Part shown: positions 1-6,377 of the stretch, in pieces
How the letters are laid out: the number at the start of each line of letters is the position of its first letter
How positions within the stretch are numbered: position 1 is the first letter of the stretch
NCBI GenBank assembly: GCA_019638485.1
Contig: JAHBTP010000001.1
Coordinates: 930,001-994,000, forward strand
Source of the DNA: Ferruginibacter sp.
GTDB taxonomy: Bacteria > Bacteroidota > Bacteroidia > Chitinophagales > Chitinophagaceae
Length of the DNA stretch: 64,000 bases
Reading direction: 5' to 3'
Made by a program: the position numbers and the translations under genes
The notes under the pieces: generated by a model
Database searches by the model: none
Told to the model about the DNA's origin: nothing
What the model saw: only the letters and a program-made list of their open reading frames with translations

Positions 1-144
1 CTGCTAACGTTTTGGCGCTTGGCGAAGAAGCGGATTTCGATGAACTAAACTGTCTGCCAGTTCAGAACTTGATACGAAGCAAAAAGCTTCATTTAAGCAC
101 TGAAACCGCTTTTTTGCCAAACGCCTGTTAGCGGGTCGTTGTTC
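1..144 (-). repeat. attC-like palindrome R0 (left end at window edge)
   Basis: An imperfect inverted repeat has GCTAAC at 3-8 facing GTTAGC at 127-132. The arm at about 10-33 pairs with about 106-125, sharing GGCG, TTGGC and AGCGG blocks, around a loop of roughly 70 nt. Read on the minus strand it runs CCGCTAACA, stem, loop, stem, ACGTTAGC, so it has the R'' (AACA) and R' (CGTT) polarity of the other sites. It follows the SUMF1-like gene and precedes a cassette outside the window. Confidence 0.75.
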
Positions 145-148
145 TTGT

Positions 149-841
149 TTATTTGTTTTTCGCAATTCTAAATCCAAGGTCCTCAATTTTAAATTTTAAT
201 GGGTGACTTCTTCTGCGTGTCGTTGCCATTACGCTTCTTTCTACGTCACAAAATCCGCCACCACGAAAAATACGGTAAGAACCATAAACTTCTGTGTCGT
301 ATAGGTCTGAGCACCATTCCCAAACATTACCCAACATATCATAAAGTCCCCAAGCGTTTGGTGCCTTTTGTCCAACATTATGAGTTTTATTATCCGAGTT
401 GTCCTTATACCAAGCAATATCACTTAGTTGTCCATATCTTATGTCTGTCGAGCCTGCTTTACAAGCATATTCCCACTCTGCTTCTGTGGGCAAGCGATAA
501 CCGTTCGCTGATTTTTCAAAGAAAATCTCTTCGCTTTCATCTTGAATTAGATAGCAGGGTGTCAAGCCGTTTTGAACCGAAATTTTATTACAAAAAATCA
601 CTACGTCTTTAAAAGTAACAGTTTCGACAGGACGTAAATCTCCTTTGAAAGTACTTGGATTTTCATTTGTTATTTCAAAATAAAAGTCTTGTGTCACAGG
701 GAACTTGAAAAGCAAAAAGGATTCAATTTCTACAGTCCATTTTTCTTTTGTTCTGTCATCACGTAATTCAATCCTTCCTTTCGGTATTTCAACCATTTGG
801 ACGAGAATATTTGAAGTCATCTTTATGCTGTTCAAATTCAT
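149..841 (-). CDS. SUMF1/formylglycine-generating-enzyme-like protein
   Basis: This 230-residue cytoplasmic protein of the FGE-sulfatase/SUMF1 fold is the second gene of its cassette. Visible family blocks are the early FPVTQ segment, YRLPTEAEWEYACKAG in the middle, GLYDMLGNVWEWCSD, and a C-terminal RGGGF...GFRIAKN. The paired cysteines of true formylglycine-generating enzymes are not visible in the RGG segment, so sulfatase activation is unlikely; many such proteins have other or unknown roles. Its start overlaps the DUF4180 stop as TAATG (843-839), which suggests translational coupling and supports the 841 start, although an internal ATG seven codons later is possible. It ends 5 bp before the palindrome core. 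Confidence 0.8.
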   Translation of the reverse strand: MNLNSIKMTSNILVQMVEIPKGRIELRDDRTKEKWTVEIESFLLFKFPVTQDFYFEITNENPSTFKGDLRPVETVTFKDVVIFCNKISVQNGLTPCYLIQDESEEIFFEKSANGYRLPTEAEWEYACKAGSTDIRYGQLSDIAWYKDNSDNKTHNVGQKAPNAWGLYDMLGNVWEWCSDLYDTEVYGSYRIFRGGGFCDVERSVMATTRRRSHPLKFKIEDLGFRIAKNK

Positions 842-1200
842 TAGGCTGAAAGTATTTTTAATGCTTCTGTTGTTGAATTAATAAAGTTGATATGTCTGCC
901 TTTGTTGCTTTCATATATGAAGTCAGTTAAACTTTTGCTTGTGTATTTAGAGAAGTCGCCAACTATAGCCAAGCGAACTCGATATGTCGAGAATTTTTGA
1001 AGAATTTCTCCTGCAATTCCGGTTTTAAGGTCAAAAAAGTTTGGTGTAATATTTTTTTCATTTAGAACAATTCTGTCAAAGCCTTGATAGTATAAGTTTC
1101 CTAATAAGTCCAACCCATCTTGAGATGTGGTAATGATTGTCTCGTCCGAAGTTATTTCGGCTATTTTTATGTCGTTTATATTGTGAGTTTCAATCTTCAT
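841..1200 (-). CDS. DUF4180 domain protein
   Basis: A 119-residue protein matching the DUF4180 family over its whole length. Recognisable blocks are DGLDLLGNLYYQGFDRIVL, a central GIAGEILQKF and the C-terminal YRVRLAIVGDFSKY...SLTDFIYESNKG. The family has no established biochemical function. It has no signal peptide or membrane segment. It is the first gene of the left-most complete cassette and is translationally coupled to the SUMF1-like gene through a 1-base overlap. Its upstream end abuts the collapsed site R1, so it may now be expressed from the rifampin-resistance cassette next to it. Confidence 0.82.
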   Translation of the reverse strand: MKIETHNINDIKIAEITSDETIITTSQDGLDLLGNLYYQGFDRIVLNEKNITPNFFDLKTGIAGEILQKFSTYRVRLAIVGDFSKYTSKSLTDFIYESNKGRHINFINSTTEALKILSA

Positions 1201-1233
1201 TTTTCGTTTTACTTTTCCTTGTCGGTGTCCTTT

Positions 1234-1263
1234 ACAATGACCGCTGTTAGCGGGTCGTTGTTC
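1234..1263 (-). repeat. Collapsed attC-like site R1
   Basis: Only 30 bp remain: ACAATGACCGC (1234-1244) is joined directly to TGTTAGCGGGTCGTTGTTC (1245-1263). The outer ends are those expected of two neighbouring cassettes, but the stem, the loop and the CGTT core are missing. The residue is a tiny hairpin, CCGCT-gtt-AGCGG. It looks like a precise deletion of the palindrome and would fuse the DUF4180/SUMF1 and Arr/SnoaL cassettes into one unit. Confidence 0.7.
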
Positions 1264-1282
1264 TTTTTTCTCGTCATTCTCT

Positions 1283-1696
1283 TCAATTTATCTTGTAGTG
1301 TCCAAGTTGAATTAGTCCATTTAAGTTGTCATACTCAACCCAACTTTCTTTAATTTTTCCTTCTGTCACACGAAAGAAGCAATTGAAGTCTGCTGTTAGT
1401 TTTTTACCAGTTGGTGGAAAGTTTATGAGTTGTCCTAATTGTGTTCCCGAAAAATTTATTCTGGCAGCAACAAAGTCGCCTTCTTCAATTGCAAAAATTA
1501 TTGTTTCTTGTAAATCGGGGAATGTTTCTAACTCTGCCTGATGAAATTTAACTAACTCAATATTTGTTTTTATCTCCTTTGGTTCAGATGAACTATGTCT
1601 TACGAAATCATTATCAACTAAAGTCAGAACCTTATCCCAATCTTTTTGATTTGTTGCATTGATAAAGTCCGAAACTATTTCTTTGTTACTTTTCAT
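1283..1696 (-). CDS. SnoaL-like / ester cyclase family protein
   Basis: A 137-residue protein with the NTF2-like cone fold of the SnoaL/ester-cyclase family. The N terminus (SNKEIVSDFINATNQKDWDKVL) and the block FPDLQETIIFAIEEGDFVAAR, followed by FPPTGKKL and a C-terminal EYDNLNGLIQLG, are typical. Members include polyketide cyclases and many uncharacterised stress or detoxification proteins, so the substrate cannot be told. It lies 23 bp downstream of the rifampin ADP-ribosyltransferase gene with no palindrome between, so the two form one cassette and probably one transcript. Confidence 0.78.
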   Translation of the reverse strand: MKSNKEIVSDFINATNQKDWDKVLTLVDNDFVRHSSSEPKEIKTNIELVKFHQAELETFPDLQETIIFAIEEGDFVAARINFSGTQLGQLINFPPTGKKLTADFNCFFRVTEGKIKESWVEYDNLNGLIQLGHYKIN

Positions 1697-1719
1697 TTGC
1701 AGAATACTATTAATCTTTT

Positions 1720-2178
1720 CTATTCGTCATTGAGTGAATTAATGCCTTGTTCTTTTAGCTTTTTAAGGTGTTCTTTCATTGTCTTTACTTGTTCGGCTGG
1801 GTGTCCTTGCCAAACGGTTACTTCTCCAATAACTCTGAATGGCTTAGTTGAACGGTACGATTGTGTTGGATTTCCGGGAAATTTCTTGTCGGTCAAGTCC
1901 GGGTCATTTTCAATTTCTCCTGTTGGTTCTACTAAATAAATTCTTTCTCGTCCGTCACCAAATGCAAGTTCAGCTCCCCAAATTGCAGCGTCTAATGTCC
2001 CTGTCAAGAAGATGTATTTGACATTTTTCTGTTGTCCGTAGTTAGAGTTGAAACCAACTTCAATTAAGTCGCCAACTTTTAGGTCTGCCTTTGTTCCGTG
2101 AAAGTATGTCTGAGCGAAAGGTGTTGCTCCTTGTCCGCTTGTTGAAATTGATTTATTATCGTTATTCTCCATTGTCAA
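1720..2178 (-). CDS. arr: NAD(+)-rifampin ADP-ribosyltransferase (Arr)
   Basis: A 152-residue enzyme that would inactivate rifamycins by ADP-ribosylation. It matches Arr-2-type proteins from residue 24 on: YFHGTKADLKVGDLI (His27 corresponds to the catalytic histidine), AAIWGAELAFGDGRERIYLV, then EPTGEIENDPDLTDKKFPGN and PTQSYRS, with GHPAEQV near the C terminus. About 20 polar N-terminal residues are extra, and an internal start at Met3 is possible. It is the first gene of its cassette, with an attC-like palindrome just upstream. arr genes are well known cargo of clinical class 1 integrons, so one inside this different array is informative. Activity is inferred from family identity. Confidence 0.93.
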   Translation of the reverse strand: MTMENNDNKSISTSGQGATPFAQTYFHGTKADLKVGDLIEVGFNSNYGQQKNVKYIFLTGTLDAAIWGAELAFGDGRERIYLVEPTGEIENDPDLTDKKFPGNPTQSYRSTKPFRVIGEVTVWQGHPAEQVKTMKEHLKKLKEQGINSLNDE

Positions 2179-2208
2179 AAGTTTATTTGTTCGGACTGGT
2201 CGGTCTTT

Positions 2209-2356
2209 ACAATGCCCGCTAACGTTCCGCAGCCTTATGCTGTGCCGGATTGCGAAGCGTTTATTTGTCGAGCTAAGATAATAAAACTACGTAAACAAAA
2301 GCCACATTTTTAGCATGTTAGCCGGCATGGCTTAAGGGTGCTGTTGTGCGTAGTGC
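2209..2356 (-). repeat. attC-like palindrome R2
   Basis: Left outer end ACAATGCCCGCTAACG (2209-2224), right outer end GTTGTGCGTAGTGC (2343-2356). The two ends do not pair with each other but match the far ends of the neighbouring cassettes. The inner arms at about 2227-2248 and 2322-2343 pair imperfectly, sharing GCC/CTTA and TGCCGG blocks, around an A/T-rich loop of about 75 nt. Minus-strand polarity is AACA to CGTT, as in the other sites. Confidence 0.72.
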
Positions 2357-2358
2357 TA

Positions 2359-2814
2359 TTATTTAAACTTTTCGTATAAATCATTTGTCCACAATATACC
2401 TATACTTTGATAGTCTAATAATATTGCTCCACCAATTTCCCAAAAATCATTCGTGTCAAGTAATGTCTGATATAGTTTGCAGTCTAATGTGTAAAATTTT
2501 GGTTGTTTAAACAAGTCTAAAAACATATGTACGAATTTATTTTTGTCTGACTCGTTAAATTCTTTGTCAATAACAGTATAGTTTGCTTTGGTGCTGAGTC
2601 CATACTTTATTGATTCTATTGCTTCCTGTCTTGTTATTTCAGAAATAGTCGGATTTGTATTTTCGGTTGTTATATTGTGTTTATCGAAAAAACTTTTTAG
2701 TCTTGTTGTCAAGTCTTTATTGTTTACATAAGAGTCATATTCAAAAATAATTTCGCCTGATTTTAAATTATGTTCTCTAATCTCTTTTCGGAGATACTCA
2801 ATTATATATTCCAT
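2359..2814 (-). CDS. Hypothetical single-gene cassette protein
   Basis: A 151-residue, mostly charged, cytoplasmic protein with no recognised domain. No signal peptide, membrane segment, metal-binding cysteine cluster or nuclease motif is visible. The N-terminal 25 residues and the middle (SDKNKFVHMFLDLFKQPKFY) look helical; the C terminus is hydrophobic and tryptophan-containing. It is the only gene in its 631-bp cassette, ends 2 bp from the right core of R2 and starts 26 bp from R3. The position inside a cassette and an intact frame make it a real gene; the function is unknown. Confidence 0.7.
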   Translation of the reverse strand: MEYIIEYLRKEIREHNLKSGEIIFEYDSYVNNKDLTTRLKSFFDKHNITTENTNPTISEITRQEAIESIKYGLSTKANYTVIDKEFNESDKNKFVHMFLDLFKQPKFYTLDCKLYQTLLDTNDFWEIGGAILLDYQSIGILWTNDLYEKFK

Positions 2815-2840
2815 TATGTACTATGTTTTTTGGTCTTGCA

Positions 2841-2988
2841 GCATTACGCACAACGGTTTGGGTATTGGCGAAGGCAGAGCTTTGAATAACGTCAGCTCAA
2901 ATATTGCACAAAAGCTGATAGAAGTACAAATGTTGATATACTTCCGTCAGCCCTGCTTTTGCCAATACCTTGTTAGCGGCTGGTATTC
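2841..2988 (-). repeat. attC-like palindrome R3
   Basis: Outer ends GCATTACGCACAAC (2841-2854) and GTTAGCGGCTGGTATTC (2972-2988). The inner arms pair very well: GGTATTGGCGAAGGCAGAGC on the left (from about 2861) matches the complement of GCCCTGCTTTTGCCAATACC on the right (about 2950-2969) with three mismatches. The left core has the GTTGTGCG type and the right core the GTTAGCGG type, so the site is a hybrid of two cassettes' termini. Confidence 0.78.
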
Positions 2989-3977
2989 TTCAAAGTCCAC
3001 ATTGCTCCATTTTTTGTTGTCAGTTTTTCTAATTGTCCTTTCGCTGTTAAGTCGTCCAAATATTTTTCACTTTCGTTTCGTGGTGTTCCTGTTAGTTCAG
3101 AAAATTCTTTTGCTGTCAATGAATTGTATTTTGAAAATACAGCATTCCAAGTCTTGTCATAGCTTGTTTTGGTAGCAGTAGGAAACAATTTAAGCAAAGT
3201 ACTCTCAAATGTGCTGTATGGTTTTGAGCCATAAACCATTTCTTTCTGTCCTGTTGTGTCTGTAAAAAACATTGTTGGAAAACCTCTTACACCTAATTCT
3301 CTGCCTAATTTTAAATCTTCTTCAAAAAGTTCTTTTGCTTTTCCTTCATAATCCGTTTTGAGCTTAACAATGTCAAGCCCAACTTTTTTTCCTGCTAATT
3401 CTAAATGTTCCCATTTTGTGATATTCTTTTTTTGAAGAAATACCATTTCTCGTATTTCACGAAGAAGCAAAATTGCTTTTTCATTGTCTTGCATTTGTGC
3501 TGCTTTAAAAGCAATTGAAGGTGGATATGAGGAATTTAATGGGTCTTCAAGCCAAACATTTCCGTCTATTGGCATATCAAAATAAACACTTACTTCGTCC
3601 CAATGGTGAGCAACATCAGAAGGTTTGCTAATGCCACCACTATTATAACTCCAATTAGGTAGCAAACCACCCATTCTGTATTCAACTTCAATATTGTTTC
3701 CATATTCCAATTTGAGTTTTCGTAATTGTGGCTCAATTCCCCAACAAGAAGAGCAAATAGGGTCGGTGTAATAGATTATTTTTACTGGTTTCTTGTCTGA
3801 TTTTATCAAACTGCTTTCTGCTGAACTTATTTTGTTAGTAGGTATTTCGCAAATACCACTTTCTGGGTCGCACATTAAAGGATTGTTTTGCTCTTGCATA
3901 TTTTTTTTGTTTTGAGAATGACAACTTGTATTGCCGATTGTGAATGTTGTGATTAAAATAAGATAAGTTAATTTCAT
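2973..3977 (-). CDS. DsbA-like thioredoxin-fold lipoprotein with C-terminal winged-helix-like segment
   Basis: A 334-residue envelope protein. The N terminus is a lipoprotein signal with a lipobox-like GNTSC (Cys19). The segment YYTDPICSSCWGIEPQL carries a CxxC pair (Cys75/Cys78), followed by the long helical insert of DsbA/FrnE-type oxidoreductases and a cis-proline-like GVRGFPTMFF. After about residue 265 a segment (LTAKEFSELTGTPRNESEKY and on to MWTLKN) resembles a small winged helix, unusual in a secreted protein. Thiol-disulfide exchange is expected; the partner is unknown. The stop codon TAA lies inside the recombination core CGCTAAC of R3. The gene is divergent from an HxlR regulator in the same cassette. 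Confidence 0.8.
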   Translation of the reverse strand: MKLTYLILITTFTIGNTSCHSQNKKNMQEQNNPLMCDPESGICEIPTNKISSAESSLIKSDKKPVKIIYYTDPICSSCWGIEPQLRKLKLEYGNNIEVEYRMGGLLPNWSYNSGGISKPSDVAHHWDEVSVYFDMPIDGNVWLEDPLNSSYPPSIAFKAAQMQDNEKAILLLREIREMVFLQKKNITKWEHLELAGKKVGLDIVKLKTDYEGKAKELFEEDLKLGRELGVRGFPTMFFTDTTGQKEMVYGSKPYSTFESTLLKLFPTATKTSYDKTWNAVFSKYNSLTAKEFSELTGTPRNESEKYLDDLTAKGQLEKLTTKNGAMWTLKNTSR

Positions 3978-4006
3978 TTTTTGTAAAGTGTCTTACACCA
4001 TTTGTT

Positions 4007-4014
4007 TATCTTTG
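4007..4014 (+). promoter_or_regulatory. Bacteroidota-type -7 box for the HxlR gene
   Basis: TATCTTTG matches the TAnnTTTG consensus of Bacteroidota sigma-ABfr promoters. A TTTG at 3980-3983 could be the -33 element, though the 23-nt spacing is a little long. It lies between the divergent dsbA-like and hxlR genes and gives the cassette its own promoter on the plus strand. Confidence 0.5.
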
Positions 4015-4061
4015 TGCAAAGTTGAGGACTTAGATTCAACTACGCAATAAGTCAGAAAATT

Positions 4062-4373
4062 ATGACTACCAAAAAAGAAATTATTGATAACGAAACTTGT
4101 CCTGCACAAGGGCTTTTGAAGTCGCTGTCTGGCAAATGGAAACCTGAAATTTTTCGTTTGGCTGTTGAAGCACCTTTGCGTTTTAGTAGTTTGTTGCGTC
4201 AAATTGAAGGTTCTAACAAACAAACTTTGTCTGTCGCATTAAGAGAGTTAGAAGAAGTCGGGCTGTTAGAAAAAGTTGTCATTCAGCAAAAGCCTTTGCA
4301 TATAGAATATAATCTTACCGAAAAAGGGAAGTCGTTAATTCCTGTCTTTAAGCAGTTAGAAAGTCTTGGGTAG
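4062..4373 (+). CDS. HxlR-family winged-helix transcription regulator
   Basis: A 103-residue HxlR/MarR-like repressor. The hallmark sequence runs CPAQGLLKSLSGKWKPEIF, LRFSSLLRQIEGSNKQTLS, LRELEEVGLLEKVV and a wing ending in YNLTEKGKSLIPVF. The conserved N-terminal cysteine (Cys13, in ETCP) is the residue through which several family members sense thiol stress or quinones. It is the only gene of the array on the plus strand and faces away from the DsbA-like gene across an 84-bp intergenic region. This suggests it controls its partner in response to redox state, an inference from arrangement. Confidence 0.9.
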   Translation: MTTKKEIIDNETCPAQGLLKSLSGKWKPEIFRLAVEAPLRFSSLLRQIEGSNKQTLSVALRELEEVGLLEKVVIQQKPLHIEYNLTEKGKSLIPVFKQLESLG

Positions 4374-4381
4374 TGTCGGTT

Positions 4382-4593
4382 ATACTTGCCGCTAACGTTC
4401 GAGGCTTGCCGCAGGGCTAGAATTATTGCTTTATCTGCCCGGCAACTGAAGCCGATTGAAAAACTGATGTTGAAGTTAACAACTAAAGCCAAATAGATTT
4501 CGGTCAAGCCCGATATTAGCAGATAGTAGTTCAACTGCCGATTGTTATTCCGTCCGCCAGCCTTGCGGCAAACCTTTTGTTGGTGGCAGTAGC
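4382..4593 (-). repeat. attC-like palindrome R4
   Basis: Outer ends ATACTTGCCGCTAACG (from 4382) and GTTGGTGGCAGTAGC (4579-4593). The inner arms GGCTTGCCGCAGGGCT (about 4403-4418) and the complement of AGCCTTGCGGCAAACC (about 4559-4574) pair with two mismatches. The loop is the second largest of the set (about 140 nt) and contains a TTGAAAAACTGA stretch resembling the loops of R6 and R7. Confidence 0.75.
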
Positions 4594-4602
4594 TCTCAAT
4601 TA

Positions 4603-5274
4603 TTAGTCCAATGTAACTGTTTTATTTAGCGGACCAACTAGTTTCTTGTCGTCGTCTAGGTAATAAACATTTTCCAAAGTAATTTTTGTTCCAATTGCAC
4701 AACGTTCGAATGCATTAGTTAGAAAACTTGATTTGTTTTTATAAACTCTACACACTTGCACATTTGGAAAATATGTTCCTGAAAAATAAATTGTCCCACT
4801 TACATAGTTTAAATTTTGAAGCCTCTTTATCTCAATAAATGATTCGGAGTTTTTGTGAGTATTAACTATGTCTGGTGTTATTAAATAATGAATTCTGTTA
4901 TGAGGTGTAAACTTATTATTTGAACTGTCACTAATGATAATATTTTCGAACGAAACATAAGAACCTGGCTTTAATAAATCAATACACTTATTGAATTTAA
5001 TTGTGTCAAGAATTGGTTTGTAGTCAACCACGAAAATTCCTGATTCGCCCGGGATTTGAAAACACATTAAAGCAGTGTCAAGTTTAAACCCGTTATGAAT
5101 TACTAACTCTTTTTGTAGTTTGAATGATGTCAAGGAAACTCTATCTGTGTCTAAGTCTCCATAGGTTATTTTAAATAGCTGTTGTCCATTCGATATTTTG
5201 GGTGTCAGACAAAGAATAAGAATTAGGTGTCCAACCAAAATACTTACAGAAATATGATAGGGTTTCTTTTTCAT
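4603..5274 (-). CDS. Hypothetical secreted protein (cassette orphan)
   Basis: The start at 5274 gives a 223-residue protein beginning MKKKPYHISVSILVGHLILI, a clear signal peptide ending near SNGQQ. An open frame continues upstream to 5358, but those codons lie in palindrome R5, so the internal start is preferred. The mature part is rich in beta-strand-like segments (KITYGDLDTDRVSLTSFKLQ, GTYFPNVQVCRVYKN) and has no recognised domain; two short segments of Ser/Asn/Lys are likely loops. It is the only gene in a 918-bp cassette. Export to the periplasm or outer membrane is inferred; the function is unknown. Confidence 0.7.
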   Translation of the reverse strand: MKKKPYHISVSILVGHLILILCLTPKISNGQQLFKITYGDLDTDRVSLTSFKLQKELVIHNGFKLDTALMCFQIPGESGIFVVDYKPILDTIKFNKCIDLLKPGSYVSFENIIISDSSNNKFTPHNRIHYLITPDIVNTHKNSESFIEIKRLQNLNYVSGTIYFSGTYFPNVQVCRVYKNKSSFLTNAFERCAIGTKITLENVYYLDDDKKLVGPLNKTVTLD

Positions 5275-5299
5275 AACATTATGAAACGTGAAGCCGTTT

Positions 5300-5483
5300 G
5301 CTATTGCCACCAACGCTGACGGCTTTGCGATGTGCGGGGAGCTTGAAAACGTGACCACACATAACTTGGCTGTAAATTAGCGTAGCTACAGCCAAGTTAA
5401 TCGAAATTATCTTAGTACCCAAAAACTTCACTTGAAAGAAATGCCCCGCATTTTGCAAAGCCAATGTTGGCCGTTCGTACAAC
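5300..5483 (-). repeat. attC-like palindrome R5 with internal hairpin
   Basis: Outer ends GCTATTGCCACCAAC (5300-5314) and GTTGGCCGTTCGTACAAC (5466-5483). The inner arms share GGCTTTGCGATGTGCGGGG on the left with the complement of CCCCGCATTTTGCAAAGCC on the right. The loop contains a second, perfect 12-bp inverted repeat, AACTTGGCTGTA (5363-5374) with TACAGCCAAGTT (5387-5398). Confidence 0.77.
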
Positions 5484-5491
5484 TTCTTCTT

Positions 5492-5848
5492 TCAATATGA
5501 TTGAATCAATACATCTGTTGGGATTCTCATTCTGTCATGCAGTTGTCTAATCATTTCAAGTGATAATTTCCGCTTCCTGTTTAAAATCTCACTTGCTCTA
5601 CTTCTTAGTCCAACAACTTCAGCCAAATCAGTTTGGTCATATCCCATTTGCTCCATCCGGAATTTAATAGCCTCTACAGGGTCTGGCAGTCCAATGAGAA
5701 AATGTTCATTCTCATATTTTTCAATCAAAATGCTCAAAATTTCCAACTTGTCTCCATTTTTTGAACCTTTTCGGGCATCAAAGATTGACTCTAAATGTTC
5801 CAAAGCTTCAGAGTAGTCCTTTTTTGTTTTAATAGGTTTTAGTGTCAT
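5492..5848 (-). CDS. higA: HigA-type antitoxin (helix-turn-helix)
   Basis: A 118-residue XRE-type antitoxin. The helix-turn-helix spans about residues 70-105 (QMGYDQTDLAEVVGLRSRAS, then EILNRKRKLSLEMIRQLHDR), preceded by EHFLIGLPDPVEAIKFRMEQ, typical of HigA antitoxins of the HigB/HigA group. It lies 5 bp downstream of the toxin gene in the toxin-first order usual for higBA. It should neutralise HigB by binding and repress the shared promoter. As array cargo, such pairs are thought to stabilise neighbouring cassettes. Confidence 0.9.
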   Translation of the reverse strand: MTLKPIKTKKDYSEALEHLESIFDARKGSKNGDKLEILSILIEKYENEHFLIGLPDPVEAIKFRMEQMGYDQTDLAEVVGLRSRASEILNRKRKLSLEMIRQLHDRMRIPTDVLIQSY

Positions 5849-5853
5849 AATGT

Positions 5854-6147
5854 TTAAATTTTAGAGGCGTCAATCTTGTCATATTCTGAATGTGTTCCAA
5901 TAAATCTTATCCAAATCATCTGATAATCATAATTAATGCGAACAACTAATCTGTATCGATTTCCTTTGATATTAAAAACCACACGATTGTTTGCTAAAAA
6001 GCTGGAAGTGGGGTAGTCTTTCTTAATTTGTTTCGGACTTTTCCAAATGCTTTTATCCGCTTCCTGGTACCATGCCTTTAACTGCTCTGAGCAATCAGGA
6101 TGTTTAGTCCAAAAATTACGAAGTATCTTTTTAGCAATGACTCTCAA
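5854..6147 (-). CDS. higB: HigB-type mRNA interferase toxin
   Basis: With a TTG start at 6147 the product is 97 residues and begins MRVIAKKILRNFW, the normal start of this family. An ATG at 6201 would add 18 residues not seen in relatives and lies upstream of the probable promoter box at 6162-6169. Family blocks are HPDCSEQLKAWYQEADKSIW, SSFLANNRVVFNIKGNRYRL and MIWIRFIGTHSEYDKID. HigB toxins cleave mRNA on translating ribosomes. It is followed after 5 bp by its antitoxin. Confidence 0.88.
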   Translation of the reverse strand: MRVIAKKILRNFWTKHPDCSEQLKAWYQEADKSIWKSPKQIKKDYPTSSFLANNRVVFNIKGNRYRLVVRINYDYQMIWIRFIGTHSEYDKIDASKI

Positions 6148-6161
6148 CAGAAAGATTTTGT

Positions 6162-6169
6162 CAAAAGTA
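6162..6169 (-). promoter_or_regulatory. -7 box of the higBA promoter
   Basis: On the minus strand TACTTTTG matches TAnnTTTG and lies 14 nt before the TTG start of higB. Transcription from here would exclude the upstream ATG at 6201, which supports the TTG start. No good -33 TTG at the usual spacing was found. Confidence 0.45.
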
Positions 6170-6216
6170 CAAAACGATTCCCAAATTGGGAAATTATGCA
6201 AAGAAAATTCTCATTC

Positions 6217-6370
6217 TGTATGACGGCCAACGTTCCCACGCTTTGCGTTCGTGCGGGTTTTCGGAGCACAAAACTGTCAACCCAGCACAAAAGCCCAATT
6301 GGAAAACTGAACTTGAATGTAAGCACGTCACCCCGCATGACGCAAAACGTGTGTTAGCGGGTCGGCCTTT
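6217..6370 (-). repeat. attC-like palindrome R6
   Basis: Outer ends TGTATGACGGCCAAC (6217-6231) and GTTAGCGGGTCGGCCTTT (6353-6370). Inner arms 6237-6257 (CACGCTTTGCGTTCGTGCGGG) and 6331-6351 pair over about 20 bp with one unpaired extra base on the left arm. The same bulge occurs in R7 and resembles the extrahelical bases of true attC hairpins. The loop shares TTGGAAAACTGA with R4 and R7. Confidence 0.82.
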
Positions 6371-6377
6371 TATGTTA

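Noticed and set aside
199..612. Plus-strand open frame opposite the SUMF1-like gene
   Set aside because: It mirrors a recognised family on the minus strand and has no family match.
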